Assembly (NCBI GenBank): GCA_037903475.1
Contig: JBAJFG010000073.1
Span: 186,001-250,000 of the forward strand
DNA length: 64,000 bases
Source of the DNA: Ancylostoma caninum
Lineage: Eukaryota > Nematoda > Chromadorea > Rhabditida > Ancylostomatidae
Reading direction: 5' to 3'
The stretch's first letter is position 1, and each line of letters begins with the position of its first letter. A program made the position numbers and the translations under genes. Of the stretch, positions 48,796 through 59,275 are shown one piece after another. The notes under the pieces are model-generated. The model was not told where the DNA came from, did not search any database, and saw only the letters and a program-made list of their open reading frames with translations.

Positions 48796-49476
48796 TCAGA
48801 CGTAGACAAATAGATAGTCAGACGTTACTGTTTTACAAGATACCGAATGGGGCAATATTGATACCTGCTTTGTTGAGGGTGAAGCGCTGAGTAGACTCAA
48901 CATCGTCTCCGTTAGATTGGAACGAGAAACTTGTGGAGTCAGCTGAATTGAAAGATGCGCATCAAACTCGAACATGAGCACCTTTAGCTCAGTTATAGCA
49001 TCCATTTAATCCGGAACAGCTTACAGTGGAAATAGCGTCGCCTACCACTATATTTGTTCTCATATCGTCTTGTACTGTGCGAATAATCTCGGGTGTTGTC
49101 ATCGTTGCTGAAGTGACTTGAACTTTTCCCTGGCTGTTCCGTCGGAAAGTTATGGAACTCAGAGTTGCTGGTAGTATACTTATCCCGCAGGTCTCGAGCG
49201 TGAGCCCCTATGTCCATACATGAATCCGCATTTGCAGCTGGCCTTTGTTTCAGCTGGTTAGCATGTGCAATCATCGGCTTTTGTTTCACCTGGATCGCAT
49301 GCGCATTCATTCACGAAATTACAGTGAAGATCCTTAGCCACACTACCGTTCGGGCATTTGAGGGATAGAGCCAGATGTTGGTACCAGAGCGCCGTTTTTG
49401 TGCCATTCGTGATGGGTGCATAGTAGGGGAACTTGGTGCTATCGTGCAACTGAGGACGAACGTAAAAGCGTTCCAT
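48796..49476 (-). pseudogene. Env-like remnant with phlebovirus-G2-type fusion glycoprotein pattern
   Basis: Reading down the minus strand, LALSLKCPNGS is followed by a Cys-rich stretch with spacing C-x(9,10)-C-x(5)-C-x-C-x(10)-C-x-C. Further on is a TVSCSGLNGCY segment. This order recalls the phlebovirus G2-like glycoprotein domain that some nematode LTR retroelements (BEL/Pao and relatives) carry as env. An in-frame stop falls at 49258-49260, and later parts need frame changes and pass further stops, so it is a dead copy. No gag, pol or LTR was recognised next to it. Family assignment is by eye only. Confidence 0.5.
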
Positions 49477-49499
49477 TTGATTGGTACGTTGGGTTGCAT

Positions 49500-51920
49500 A
49501 TTACTCCTGCACTGGCCTGGTGCGGCAGGGTCATCTTCTGCTCTTGTTACAACTGCTCCAGTCCCGTATTTCGGCTCACTACTTGTACTACACTATCTAC
49601 TAACCGTATAATTCACAGTTTGTGAATCCGTCCGTACGATACAGTCTCTATGCACTATGGGAAAGTGAAAGGGAACAGACATTCTCGAAACACGACTGAA
49701 TACGTATTCACCTGCTTAGCCATGGAAGACATGGATGAGAGGAGAGTAAACATGTCTTTACACAGCTGGACCGGGGTGTTGAACTGAGTATTGATCTCTG
49801 CGACTGACCAGAATATAAACAAGAAGAACTGCTGTAATTGAGCCCAAAAGTAGGTGTGAGCCGTGATAGGTCGCGCATGTGGTTGGCTTCACGTATGTGG
49901 TAAAACATATGGGAAAAGCCGACTTACATGGTTAAGGATACCATGGATTAAGTTCAATTGCAATCGAAATGCGTAAACAACTTCACTGTTCAGGGAGACA
50001 CCGTGACACAAAGTTAACTGATTACTTGGGGGAGGGGGGGGGGGGGGGGAAGAGGAGGAAAGGGGCTCCATGGATCTAATCTATTCGAGATCCGCGCGAT
50101 GTACATGAAGTGGTAGCAAGGGTGACAAAGCCTGAAGCGGGTATAAACGTGGTTCAAGGCGTCAACTACACTAGGATTTGACGAGGTGAGGGAAAATACT
50201 AGACGTATGTGAACTTGGTGTTAACGCTATGAAGGGATTCGAGACCACGAAAAACTAGGGAGGGATCATGACTTCCTGTAAAAACAGATGCCATAATATG
50301 TGAGCAGCAGAATTAGAACAGAGTGACTGAACTAACATTTTTTTGTTTCGCGACTTCGTTAATATTTTTTCTATGGAAATAAGAGTTTTGAGGAAGAAGC
50401 GCTCAAGCACGAATGAAAGGCCAGCCGGGCTTTCAGGCTTGTAAACACATAAATCTGCACTGAATCCTTTGTGACAAGAGGAATCAAACTTCTTCTTGTC
50501 CACTGCCACCAGTCGAGGCGACTTGCTTCATTGTTTTTGTATTAGCTGCGTGCAAAAGTTCCGGGGCATTTGGTGGTAGTTCATCGTCTAAAGTCGTTTT
50601 GCCTCTTGAGGTTGCGATATCCTGCAAAGGTTTTCATGGATGGTTGGTAGCCTGAAACACTCGCTACTTATACCATTCTCGGCTCGGGTCGACGTCACAG
50701 CGTTGCTGTGTTTTAGGTATAAAACCAATGCTATGTGCCGTAAGCTAATTCGTGGAATTTTGATTTATGAATACAAATTTGGATGATCAGCAAAGAAGGG
50801 GACCCGTAGCACTAGTAGTGCGTTTGCCTAGGATATCTTCTCTAAAATGCCGGGGGCTGGTGGGTTCTTATCCATTCTAAGCGGACCTGGGTGCTTGGAA
50901 ATAGCTGCACAAGCTAGTCGGTTTGACCTTCTCAAAGGCGTCCTGAAAGAACAGGTTGTATCGGACCCAATGCAAAGTGAGAAAGACGTTACGGGGAAAT
51001 TAGCCATCCAATTCCCGTTGCTTGAAGAAAATCGGTAAGAAGGGGAAGAGTAGAAGAAGGTTTTGCGTGAGTTGCGCGAGGGAACGCCAATGTCCACGCC
51101 GGCAGGTCTGTAGATACTCAATCTATGGGTATCCTAACAACTTTTTTCTTGGGAGGATTGTTATTCTTGATAGAGAAAGGGTCATGTACCACAAAAATAA
51201 TGGGTTGTCGCAGAATCTAGGGTACCACAAAAATAATGGGTTATCGCAGAATCTAGGTTCCAGCTACCCACCTAAAAATAGCCAGAACATCCCTACGGTG
51301 TCAAGAAATGTGTTTGACCTACCATGGGCACCAACTTGAGTCCGCAATGATTTTTTTCCAAACTTATGCATAGTAATCTACGAGTAGTACGCTCTTTTGT
51401 CTAAAATAATCATGGAAGAATTCTCAAATATAAGGCCAATACAGGCGAACTTACGTCATCCGCTGCTGTTGCGGGATAACGCAAACTGGCGTGTTACGAT
51501 GTTGGCCGTTTTAAAAAAATCGACTACTCGGGCCTAGGAACTCTAACTTGTCCTGTATACTCTCTGGACCACGCTCCTACAGAATGCCCTTCTATCAAGC
51601 TCCTGTGTCTCTACATCAGCTTCAAAACTTTTAATGAAGAGGCCCTCCTCAAAAACGACGTGTGCCGTTCTTTCAAGTATTAACCTATGAAGTTTTACGG
51701 TTCTGGAAAAATTTTTCCTATGCCATAATGGTTACATAAAACAGATGCCAATGTTTTTTGATTGAAAAAATGTTGACACTGAGCTGCAAGTTATGGCGTT
51801 TTAAAAAATTAGGTGCAACTTTTGCACACACCTAATAGTTTGCTTAGTATTTGTGTTTGCTAGCAGAGTTTCAGGACTCAAAAAAAAGAAGTTAGTGCGT
51901 TTCACAGGCCCCGAATTGTG
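49500..51920. other. No gene recognised; small tandem repeat at 51186-51257
   Basis: A 35-bp unit (TACCACAAAAATAATGGGTT..) is present twice at 51186-51257. A poly-G tract of about 16 lies near 50034-50049. Open frames at 50255-51121 were not recognised. The region might contain the missing body of the env-bearing element, but no pol motif could be read. Confidence 0.4.
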
Positions 51921-51924
51921 TCAA

Positions 51925-52335
51925 GGATCCTCTGAATCACTTTCTGGGGGGAGTCGCCAAGCTTCTGTATGAGAACGATGAGCTGAGAAAGAAAATATCT
52001 GTTTTTTGTAAGAAGCTACGAGTTGCTGAAAGCAAACTATCTGATGGCGATCGACACTTATTAGTGGCGTCCCTGTAATTACCTAATGTTCGTGACAAAC
52101 TTCAGTACGATGTTTTAGAAGAAAAAAGGTTTTTTTTCAAATGATTTTATTCCTTCAAACTCATTTCCATTTAAAGACATGATTCAATGTCACGGATTTA
52201 CCCACTATATCAGGTGCACTACTAAGGAATCCATTACATTAGATTTGCTGTCCGCGAACTCTACGGAATTCATTGACAATATCCTGTTTCATGCACCCGT
52301 TGGCACCAGTGACCATATGAGCATTATATTCAATA
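51925..52335 (+). pseudogene. CR1-like non-LTR retroelement fragment: ORF1 coil and endonuclease end
   Basis: At 51925-52078 a frame reads NHFLGGVAKLLYENDELRKK and ends in a stop, looking like the coiled-coil part of a non-LTR ORF1. At 52179-52335 the frame reads HGFTHYIRCTTKESITLDLL followed by DNILFHAPVGTSDHMSI. That is the C-terminal signature of the apurinic-type endonuclease of CR1/Jockey-group elements (ILDLL...TSDH). The frame then runs into the short hairpin motif at 52334. Confidence 0.65.
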
Positions 52336-52400
52336 CCAGTCCGGCCGTCGGGCTCATGCCGGACTCCCAGACTTCTTGTAGTGCTCGCTTCACTCGCACA
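52334..52400 (+). repeat. Short hairpin motif, copy c
   Basis: ACCAGTCCGGCCGTCGGGCT, then CATGCCGGACTCCCAGACTT and GTGCTCGCTTCACTCGCA. It begins where the endonuclease homology stops. Confidence 0.7.
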
Positions 52401-53248
52401 ACATCAAATGCGAAAAAGTAGCCAATTTCGTTGGACTGAAAGACCGACTGATGAAAGAATATTGGCTATGCAACGGCAACTTATTGTTAGAAAACAAGAA
52501 CTGTCGTTCGCCGGCTATAACGAAGCTTGCAAAAATCTTGGTGTGGAGATTGGAGATTAGATGTATGTTACCTGATGCCGAAGACACGTACAGGTATGAC
52601 ATGTTACATGTTCAGGATTGATCTCGATCACTTTCGAATTGCAGACTCATCCATCGTCTGACCCTCCATGTCTTTATTTTCTTTTGTCACCACCTGATGT
52701 GGTGCTGCTTCTTTGGACCTCACTCATTCCTAAGATCTGTTTAAAAATAAAGCGGAGTAACCAGTCAAATAGGTAGAAATCGAAGAGTATACGCATGCAT
52801 CCGGTGTCTATTCACTTTCGGAGAGCAAACTCATTCATTGTCTAACCCCTACGTTGTTTTTTTTCAATTTCCTTCAATAAGGGAGAAATTCTATGTGAGT
52901 TAACGAAGTGAAGATTGGATTGCTATGGTAGTGTCGACCACGATTTTTCAATGGTTCCGCTCGCATTTTCCAAAGGTAATTGGTACTGCTATGCTCATTC
53001 TTATTCTTTTGTAGATGTTCAGTCATAACCATTATGTTTAAGAAAGACATTCGTACTTCTATGTCTGTCGTGTGATCCTAATCCTGTTTCTCAACTCATT
53101 CTATTCGACATTCCTCTTTTCCAGGAAGAAAACATGGAAATGTGCATGGAATTGAGCTCAACGAAGAATGCAGTTAATGATTTTCCTTCGAATACTTAGC
53201 GTTGCTATTTTTCGTGAATGTTATACATTCATGAATCCCAGCCCTGCT
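52401..53248. other. Unassigned
   Basis: A plus-strand open stretch at about 52410-52610 continues after the hairpin motif and may be further CR1-like sequence, but I could not match it. The rest is AT-rich with no exon. Confidence 0.4.
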
Positions 53249-53449
53249 TGGTTGGTTATCACATGGAATCCAAACAAGATAGAAGCTCCTAGACCTATTT
53301 ATGGGCCGGAATCTTCTTCAGCTTACTATTCAGCCCTTTGACTGGATTATGAAGGCGCAACGCTGTATAGCCTCGCGAAAACTGCTTAGCAAATCGAATT
53401 TTGCGTCCGTAGTCTCCTAGCATTACGTGGTCCATGTGATAACCAACCA
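53249..53449. mobile_element. Small MITE with 19-bp terminal inverted repeats
   Basis: TGGTTGGTTATCACATGGA at 53249-53267 is exactly inverted at 53431-53449. The 160-bp interior is noncoding. No target duplication was fixed. Confidence 0.68.
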
Positions 53450-53673
53450 CGCTAGCCGTCGTTTGTTTGCTCAGTTATCGTTTCATGAAAACACCTCTGC
53501 AACGGGTAGCTCGTCGCTGGGGGTTGGCTTACACTCACCAGCTTTGCATTTGCAAATTCCTTCACCACCTTTCTCGGTTTCATTGGTTCACGAGTAATGG
53601 AAATCTTTCACCACAAGCCTAATCCTCACTTACTTTTTCACTTTCAACCGCATATGCGCAACATTAAGATCTA

Positions 53674-54651
53674 TTAGGTATGTGAAAAAGTTCCGCCCTT
53701 TTTTAAGCGAAATTGAGTGTTTTTTTTTCCAAATAGAAAAGAAACAGATAGACCTATCAAAGTACTGGCCATCGTTAGCTACAACCTTTGCTCATCTTTC
53801 TGAGAGGAGACGGATGCCGCGGCGGTAGAAGGCCTCGTCCTTCGACTCGATCCATTCCCTCACCCATTTTTCGACGTCTCCGAAAGACTGGAAGTGCTGC
53901 TCGAAAAGCCCGTGGGCCATCGACCGAAACAAATAGTAGTGTGACGGAGCACAGTCTGGCGAATAAGCCGCATGTGGTAGCACATCCTAGCGAAGTGCTT
54001 CAATCGTCTCCTTCACTGCTTTTGTAACATGTGGACGAGCATTGTCATGCAGCAAAATGACTTTGTGCTGCCTTGTCTCGTGTTCCGGCCGTTTCTGGTG
54101 CAATGCTCTGCTCAAACGAATCATTTGCTCTCTATAGAGATCGCCCGTGATCGTCTGGCCTGGCTTGGAAATGTTGGATCTATCAACATTTAGAGAGTTG
54201 GCAATCTCTTCTTGTGTTTGGCGTGGATCTTCATCAATTAATGATTGAAGTTCTTTGTCTTCAAAAACTTTTGGCCTTCCACTGTGTTGCTTGTCTCCAA
54301 CATCGAAATCACCACTACTAAAGCGTCGGAACCATTCTTTGCATGTAGTTTCTGATGGAGCATGGTCCCCATAAGCTTCCATGAGCATTCGGCAAGATTC
54401 GGCAGCAGTTTTATTCAAAATGAAGCAGAAAAGAAGTGCTTCGCGCAAATGACGCTTACTTGGCTCAAATATCGGCATGATTATCGCCATAAAACACAAT
54501 GATGTTGATATAAATCGAAATAAATATGTACTATATATTATTGACAGATGTCAAAGCAACAAAATGAAGTAGGATTTACAGAGTATTTGCAAGGATAGCT
54601 AACGATATAACCACTCATCGCTAGAGGGCGGAAACTTTTTCGCATACCTAA
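53674..54651 (-). mobile_element. Internally deleted mariner, TA target
   Basis: The termini TTAGGTATGTGAAAAAGTTC (left) and the inverted TTAGGTATGCGAAAAAGTTT (right) are flanked by TA on both sides (53672-53673, 54652-54653). Length is 978 bp against roughly 1.3 kb for a full mariner. The minus-strand transposase has lost a central block. It lies immediately beside the truncated Helitron helicase (54663), so it probably inserted into or next to that element. Confidence 0.88.
53792..54499 (-). pseudogene. Mariner transposase with central deletion and one nonsense codon
   Basis: The N-terminus reads IFEPSKRHLREALLFCFILN, then a CKEWFRRFSSGDFDVGDK linker and GRPK, both typical mariner HTH features. 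After NVDRSNISK the frame jumps directly to PGQTITGDLY. Roughly a hundred residues, including the first catalytic Asp, are missing without loss of frame. The second catalytic region (LLHDNARPHV) is followed by a TAG where tryptophan is usual, then by YSPDCAPSHYYLFR with the third Asp and RRGIRLLSERWAKVVA. The DD34D spacing is kept. The copy cannot make an active transposase but could be mobilised in trans. Confidence 0.88.
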
Positions 54652-54662
54652 TAGCATATGAA

Positions 54663-55620
54663 TCAATGTCTGAACATGCAGGTAACATGCTCGGTGGTCC
54701 CACCACGACTGCTCCGCTCGATTACTCTAGTGAGTAGCCCTGGCCTTGCATTTCCTTTCCTGTCATTGCAATATTGTAGATCGCCGTATTCAGGTAGGTC
54801 TTCTCCTGGTCCATCAATGAAGAAGCATCTTTGTTTGTCGTGGTCCACAGCTGCAAGGATTTCATCGGCAGCATTTCTCTGGTTGATGTTCAATGTTTCG
54901 AATAAACGTGCTCCTTCGTTTTGATGCTGTTCGTAGTTAACTGGAACATCAGGAATTACAAGGCGTTGGCTCACGGGGATACCAAAATTTGGGCGCTTCT
55001 ACCCAACAACATCATTCGATCAGAGATTTCGTAGCACGCCAGTGCTACTGATCCTTCTTCTCCAGGTCCTCTGTGGACATAGTCGTCAGCCATCGTTGCT
55101 GCAAACTCATTCCCCAGTTCTTGAGATTTCGCAGTAATAGAGAATGCAATTGAAAAAAAAAACTGCGCAACGTGGATGGTGCCAGGAACTGAGCCGCCTC
55201 TTGACGGCTTCGACGATAATAAGTGTCGTCGTCAAGAAATCCAAAAGCTTTTGCAGCATTTGAAAACCCTCCGTACGTTACGCCATGCACTTTCCGTAGC
55301 TCTTCTAACGATACCTCTCGTCTTTGATAGGAGAATCCGAAGACAGCATCGTTCAACGTCCCTCAGCGATGCTGCATAAATCCTTTTCAATTCTCTTCAA
55401 GATGTGCCGCAATAGTATGAGGTTGACCTATGCATGGTCGAAACCTTCCTGCTCTTTTCCTGGGACGAAGTGAACTGTATGGTACCCCGGCAGGTGAACT
55501 GCAAGTCTGTACACGGTGTGCGATTTCTCCTGCATTGGGAAACCAAACACCAAGAGCTGCAGTACGGGCAGATGTATATTCTCGACACCGAAGTGGCAGC
55601 TAGACAGCGTCTTGGAAACA
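54663..55620 (-). pseudogene. Helitron fragment: pre-helicase and PIF1-type helicase start
   Basis: Running from 55620 to 54663 on the minus strand: TVYRLAVHLPGYHTVHF, a frame-shifted middle, LEELRKVHGVTYGGF, AFGFLDDDTYYRRSRQEAAQ, then LNINQRNAADEIL and FIDGPG. These match the segment between Rep and helicase of animal Helitron proteins and the start of the PIF1 domain. The Walker A motif is broken: after GPG a short deletion and frame change destroy the GTGKT residues. The fragment is cut at 54663, next to the mariner. No further helicase motif was found beyond the mariner. Confidence 0.75.
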
Positions 55621-55949
55621 AGCAGAACGCAAACTGCAACTCCTTTCGCATGGTTTTTCTGAGTGAGTGATTTGCGCGAAACAACAGTTGTGTTCGCGAC
55701 CATTTAGAATTATAATGTGAGCGAAGAGGCTGGAGAAGAATTGCTCAGCGCGAGAATCGACCACCGAGTTCCATACGTATGATCTTTGAGGAGAACAGGG
55801 AGCGCGGTGTTCATTACACATGGACAGTAAGCCCTGCCCACATGTAATGAAGTTGCTGTCGTGTACGTGGGTGAGTGGAGCAATGTGCCGTCAAACAGAA
55901 GTCTCGCAGTTCATCTTCGAGGGTCAGAAGAAAATCTCTGACCAATATA

Positions 55950-56728
55950 AGTGACATTGATGGAAGAAGTGACCTTTCCGCGTATCTACTTCTCATTCCA
56001 ACTGGGAGAGGTGGATGGGATCTATCCTTGGTGGATAGAAGAGGAACACAGGTAACGCAAATGAAATACTACTCATTTCTATACTCCATTCGCGATACCT
56101 CCAACCCTATTCTTCACACAAGAAAACTTTTCCAGCAATTTGCAGATTACGCGTATGTGAATATAGAGCAGAATATATTGAATTATCATAGAACGCATCA
56201 AGTCCACCTCCGCTCTGATTCTTATAGGGGATTGTCAGACTATTCAGCAGGGGAGGACAACTCTGGACCTCCAGGAAACCGCATTGAGCTGGCATCCTCC
56301 CAAATCGGTAGTCCCAAAGTAATGCAGCAGTTCTATCAGGATGCAATGGCAATTGTTGCTCGGTACGGGAGACCTGCATACGTATTTCCTGGCGATAATC
56401 TGCAATTCCCAATGGCGCAAGATTCAAGAAAATATATTCGACGGACAGATCGCTTCAAACAGGCCAGATTCGACAGCGCGAGTGTTTAGCACAAAGTGGA
56501 AGAGTCACGGGATGATCTATTTAAGAAGAACGTCCTCGGCATGTGCATATGTATGTCGAATTCCAAAGGAGAGGTCCTCTCCGCTGTCATATGCTCTTGC
56601 TCATGAAGAATAGATGGAAGGCCCAGACATTGAGTGAAGTGGACAGTGCGATCCGTAGAGGAATACCGAGCAGAGAAGAAGAGCCAGAGGCCTTTGTAGC
56701 CATCACTCCATATGTGATACATGTATGA
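55950..56728 (+). pseudogene. Helitron fragment: N-terminal domain and Rep (HUH) region
   Basis: On the plus strand, LLIPTGRGGWDLSL, YYSFLYSIRD, RKLFQQFADYAYVNIEQNIL and GSPKVMQQFYQDAMAIVARY form the Helitron-like N domain. After frame changes the sequence continues ENIFDGQIASNRPDSTARVF and VEFQRRGPLRCHMLLLMKNR. The last is the Rep HUH region; the first His of the HAH motif is replaced by Arg and the middle residue by Cys, so the nuclease site is lost. The piece points away from the helicase half at 54663-55620, although in an intact element both lie in one frame. Confidence 0.78.
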
Positions 56729-56879
56729 TATGTGATATGATGATATATGTTCAAGGCATGTAGGCACTCCAGTTCGTCGGAAGGTGGTTTGGTGCGCCGT
56801 GACAACATCTTTCTGAGTTTCCTTAATAAAAAAGCATGTAAAGTAGAAACGAATAAATTCATGAATTTAAATTACTTGT

Positions 56880-57262
56880 GCTACGCCTCCGCTGCGTTTG
56901 TGGTCCGGGTTTCCTCGACGTTCCACTTGCACCACATATCCTTGAATGGTCCATTGAACCATGTACGACCTAAATATTCCAAAAAATAATTACACAGTTC
57001 AAATGCTACATGATCACTATTAACTGGAGGATTTCTGAGAGCAGGTAACCTGCTTGCCGAATCGTTAGACAGAAATATCACCCCTTTCAGATTTTTTTCG
57101 AGATTTTCCCACCACCTAGCTACTACCCTAACCCGTTTCTTCCCCGTAATGAATTGTCTCAGCCCCAATTTCTCGACCATTCGGTTCCACGCTTGAGCCA
57201 AATGGAAAGCACATCCTTGAACGACCGCATCCGGGAAGGTTTCAATGTAAATAAGTACAATA
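56880..57262 (-). pseudogene. MULE transposase fragment
   Basis: On the minus strand the frame reads ETFPDAVVQGCAFHLAQAWN, RVVARWWENL, LGRTWFNGPFKDMWCKWNV and TRTTNAAEA. The FPxAxVxGCxFHxxQAxxR motif and the later MW..W....R.TNNAxEA/xH motif are characteristic of the MULE transposase domain end. Neither end of an element could be located. Confidence 0.7.
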
Positions 57263-57304
57263 ACATATCAGTTATCATCAACATATGAAACGATATCAAT
57301 ATGT

Positions 57305-58476
57305 TCATACATTCAATGGTTTCAAAAAAGTTCTCCTGACAAGCTTTCTGAAAGCTTGCAAAGACAATTCAATCAAATGCTCATTTTTAGCTAGCAACAA
57401 GTTGAACTCATTTACAGCTCTATAAGTGAAGAATCTCGACCTAGCCTGTGACCTTGCAACTGGGACATAGAGTTTGAGCTTTCCTCTTCTGGTTCTCGTC
57501 AGCGGTGCTCCAAAAAATTCTACAGGATTCAAAGAAAGCTTTCCTTTAATTATCTTGAACATCATTAACAAATCACTTTGCAAGGTTGGTAAACCAAGTA
57601 ACTTTGCTCTCTTCTCACAATTAGGTACTTGATCATAGTTCATTCTGAAGCATCGCATTACTAGTTTTCGCGTAAAACTGTTTTGAACACTTTCCAACAA
57701 ATTTATATCCTTCTTCTTCAAAGGATTGAAAATAGTCGTTCCACACTCCACTATAGGTCGTACGTAGGATGTATAGGCACGCAAAAAGACTTGAGGATTT
57801 GTAGTTCTCAAGGCTTTGAACAAGTTATAAGTACGATAATTCGCCTTTTTAGCTATGGCTCTATAATGACTATCAAAACTTAATTTGTTTGTTATGAGAA
57901 AACCAAGAGGTCGTACGTAGGATGTATAGGCACGCAAAAAGACTTGAGGATTTGTAGTTCTCAAGGCTTTGAACAAGTTATAAGTACGATAATTCGTCTT
58001 TTTAACTATGGCTCTATAATGATTATCAAAACTTAATTTGTTTGTTATGAGAAAACCAAGGTCTCTTATTTCCTGGACTGGATTTAGGACTGCTCCTCTA
58101 GGGTATATAAGGGGTGCCTGGAAGTTTCTTTCGTTCCAATAACCATACATTTAGTTTTTTTTTTTCAGATGCAATGGGTAGTTCCCAAATATCCGCCCAT
58201 TTATCTATGTAATCAATAGCTGCCTGAACAGCACATGAATCTTCAGCTTTCTCTAAACTCTTATAAATTTTTATGTCATCCGCATACATTTTGCAAACTA
58301 CTCCAAATTTGGAGACGGATTCTGGTAGTTCATAGGTATACAAAATAAATAATAGAGGAGACAATACTCCTCCTTGGGGGACGCCGCTGTAAGCTGAGAA
58401 AACCTCAGAATACTGATCTCTTACACGTACTTGATAAGTCCTACCAGTAAGGAAATCACGTATCCAATTCATTATC
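57305..58476 (-). pseudogene. CR1/Jockey-like reverse transcriptase, 5'-truncated, with internal duplication
   Basis: From 58476 downwards: NWIRDFLTGRTYQVRV, YSGVPQGGVLSPLLFILY, the catalytic CKMYADDIKIY, then the thumb and C-terminal region (ECGTTIFNPLKKKDINLLES, LGLPTLQSDLLMMFKIIKGK, AVNEFNLLLAKN). These are RT motifs 4-6 and the tail of CR1/Jockey-group elements. The fingers domain is missing: the homology starts at NWIRDFL right after the short hairpin motif at 58477-58541. A nine-A run at about 58153-58165 marks a one-base frame change. A 153-bp in-frame tandem duplication lies at 57755-58060. Confidence 0.8.
57755..58060 (-). repeat. 153-bp in-frame tandem duplication inside the RT
   Basis: The 51-codon segment starting LGFLITNKLSF and ending AYTSYVRP occurs twice head to tail (GGTCG at 57756 and 57909). 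The copies differ at only a few bases, so the duplication is recent relative to element decay. Confidence 0.88.
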
Positions 58477-58541
58477 ACCAGTCTGGCCTTCCGGCTAACG
58501 CCGGACTTCCAGACTTTTATTGATGCTTGCTTCGCTCGCAT
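58477..58541 (+). repeat. Short hairpin motif, copy d
   Basis: CACCAGTCTGGCCTTCCGGC, then TAACGCCGGACTTCCAGACT and GATGCTTGCTTCGCTCGCA. The stem pairs AGTCTGG with CCAGACT and TCCGG with CCGGA. It sits at the break point of the RT homology. Confidence 0.78.
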
Positions 58542-58975
58542 ACTGTATGTTGAAAGCAAGCACAAAAGTGTAGATGGATTGATAAAATCTGTATCCTTCC
58601 ACGCACTTCTTTCGCTATCCTGAGATGCCCTCGATCCCGTAGTTGTTGCTTTCTCCCATATGAACGAAGTTACGCCCTCCCATATGAGCGAAGTTAGTGG
58701 TCCGTGAAGAATTGAGTGTAACCGATTCAGTGCAAATGTTATCTCGAAATGATTTAGGCTCAACCGGTTGTTGTGGTAATTCAAGTGATAAGGGTCCACC
58801 GGTGTATATAAACGGAAAGGAAGGAGTGGTTCATTCAGACACAAACGGAATGGGAAGAGAACACGGATACGAAAGGAAACAATGTACATCTAGGTGATTT
58901 AGGTAGGAGGGTTCGCCGAAACAGGGTAAGCGTACCCCTCATGCAGAAATAGACCCGCCTAGCGAATTGTGGAAG
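58542..58975 (-). repeat. Flank shared with the 48-kb composite repeat
   Basis: On the minus strand a CGCACTTCTTTCGC-containing and CATATGGGAG-containing segment parallels 48410-48530. The duplicated words CCCATATGA(A/G)CGAAGTTA occur twice at 58660-58698. The block has an open frame continuous with the RT frame, but the sequence is not RT. Confidence 0.6.
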
Positions 58976-59275
58976 CCGGCACACCCTTATCACACCGTTG
59001 GACCCAACTCCTGGCGTTTCCCCACTTTTGGACGCCGGCACACCCTTATCACACCGTTGGACCCGACTCCAGGCGTCTCCCCACTTTTGGACGCCGGCGC
59101 ACCCTTATCACACCGTTGGACCCGACTCCAGGCGTTTCCCCACTTTTGGACGCCGGCGCACCCTTATCACACCGTTGGACCCGACTCCAGGCGTCTCCCC
59201 ACTTTTGGACGCCGGCGCACCCTTATCACACCGTTGGACCCGACTACAGGCGTTTCCCCACTTTTGGACGCCGGC
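58976..59275 (+). repeat. 59-bp satellite, five units
   Basis: The CCGGC marker falls at 58976, 59035, 59094, 59153, 59212 and 59271, an exact 59-bp period. Unit words include ACCCTTATCACACCGTTGGA and CGTCTCCCCACTTTTGGACG. The unit has no stop in any plus frame, so three overlapping open frames of 108-120 codons arise; these are not genes. The same satellite lies inverted at 48209-48400. Confidence 0.93.

Noticed and set aside
53480..53600. Minus-strand GICKCKAGEC string, metallothionein-like
   Set aside because: A very short cysteine cluster in a frame without start, splice sites or family context; likely chance.
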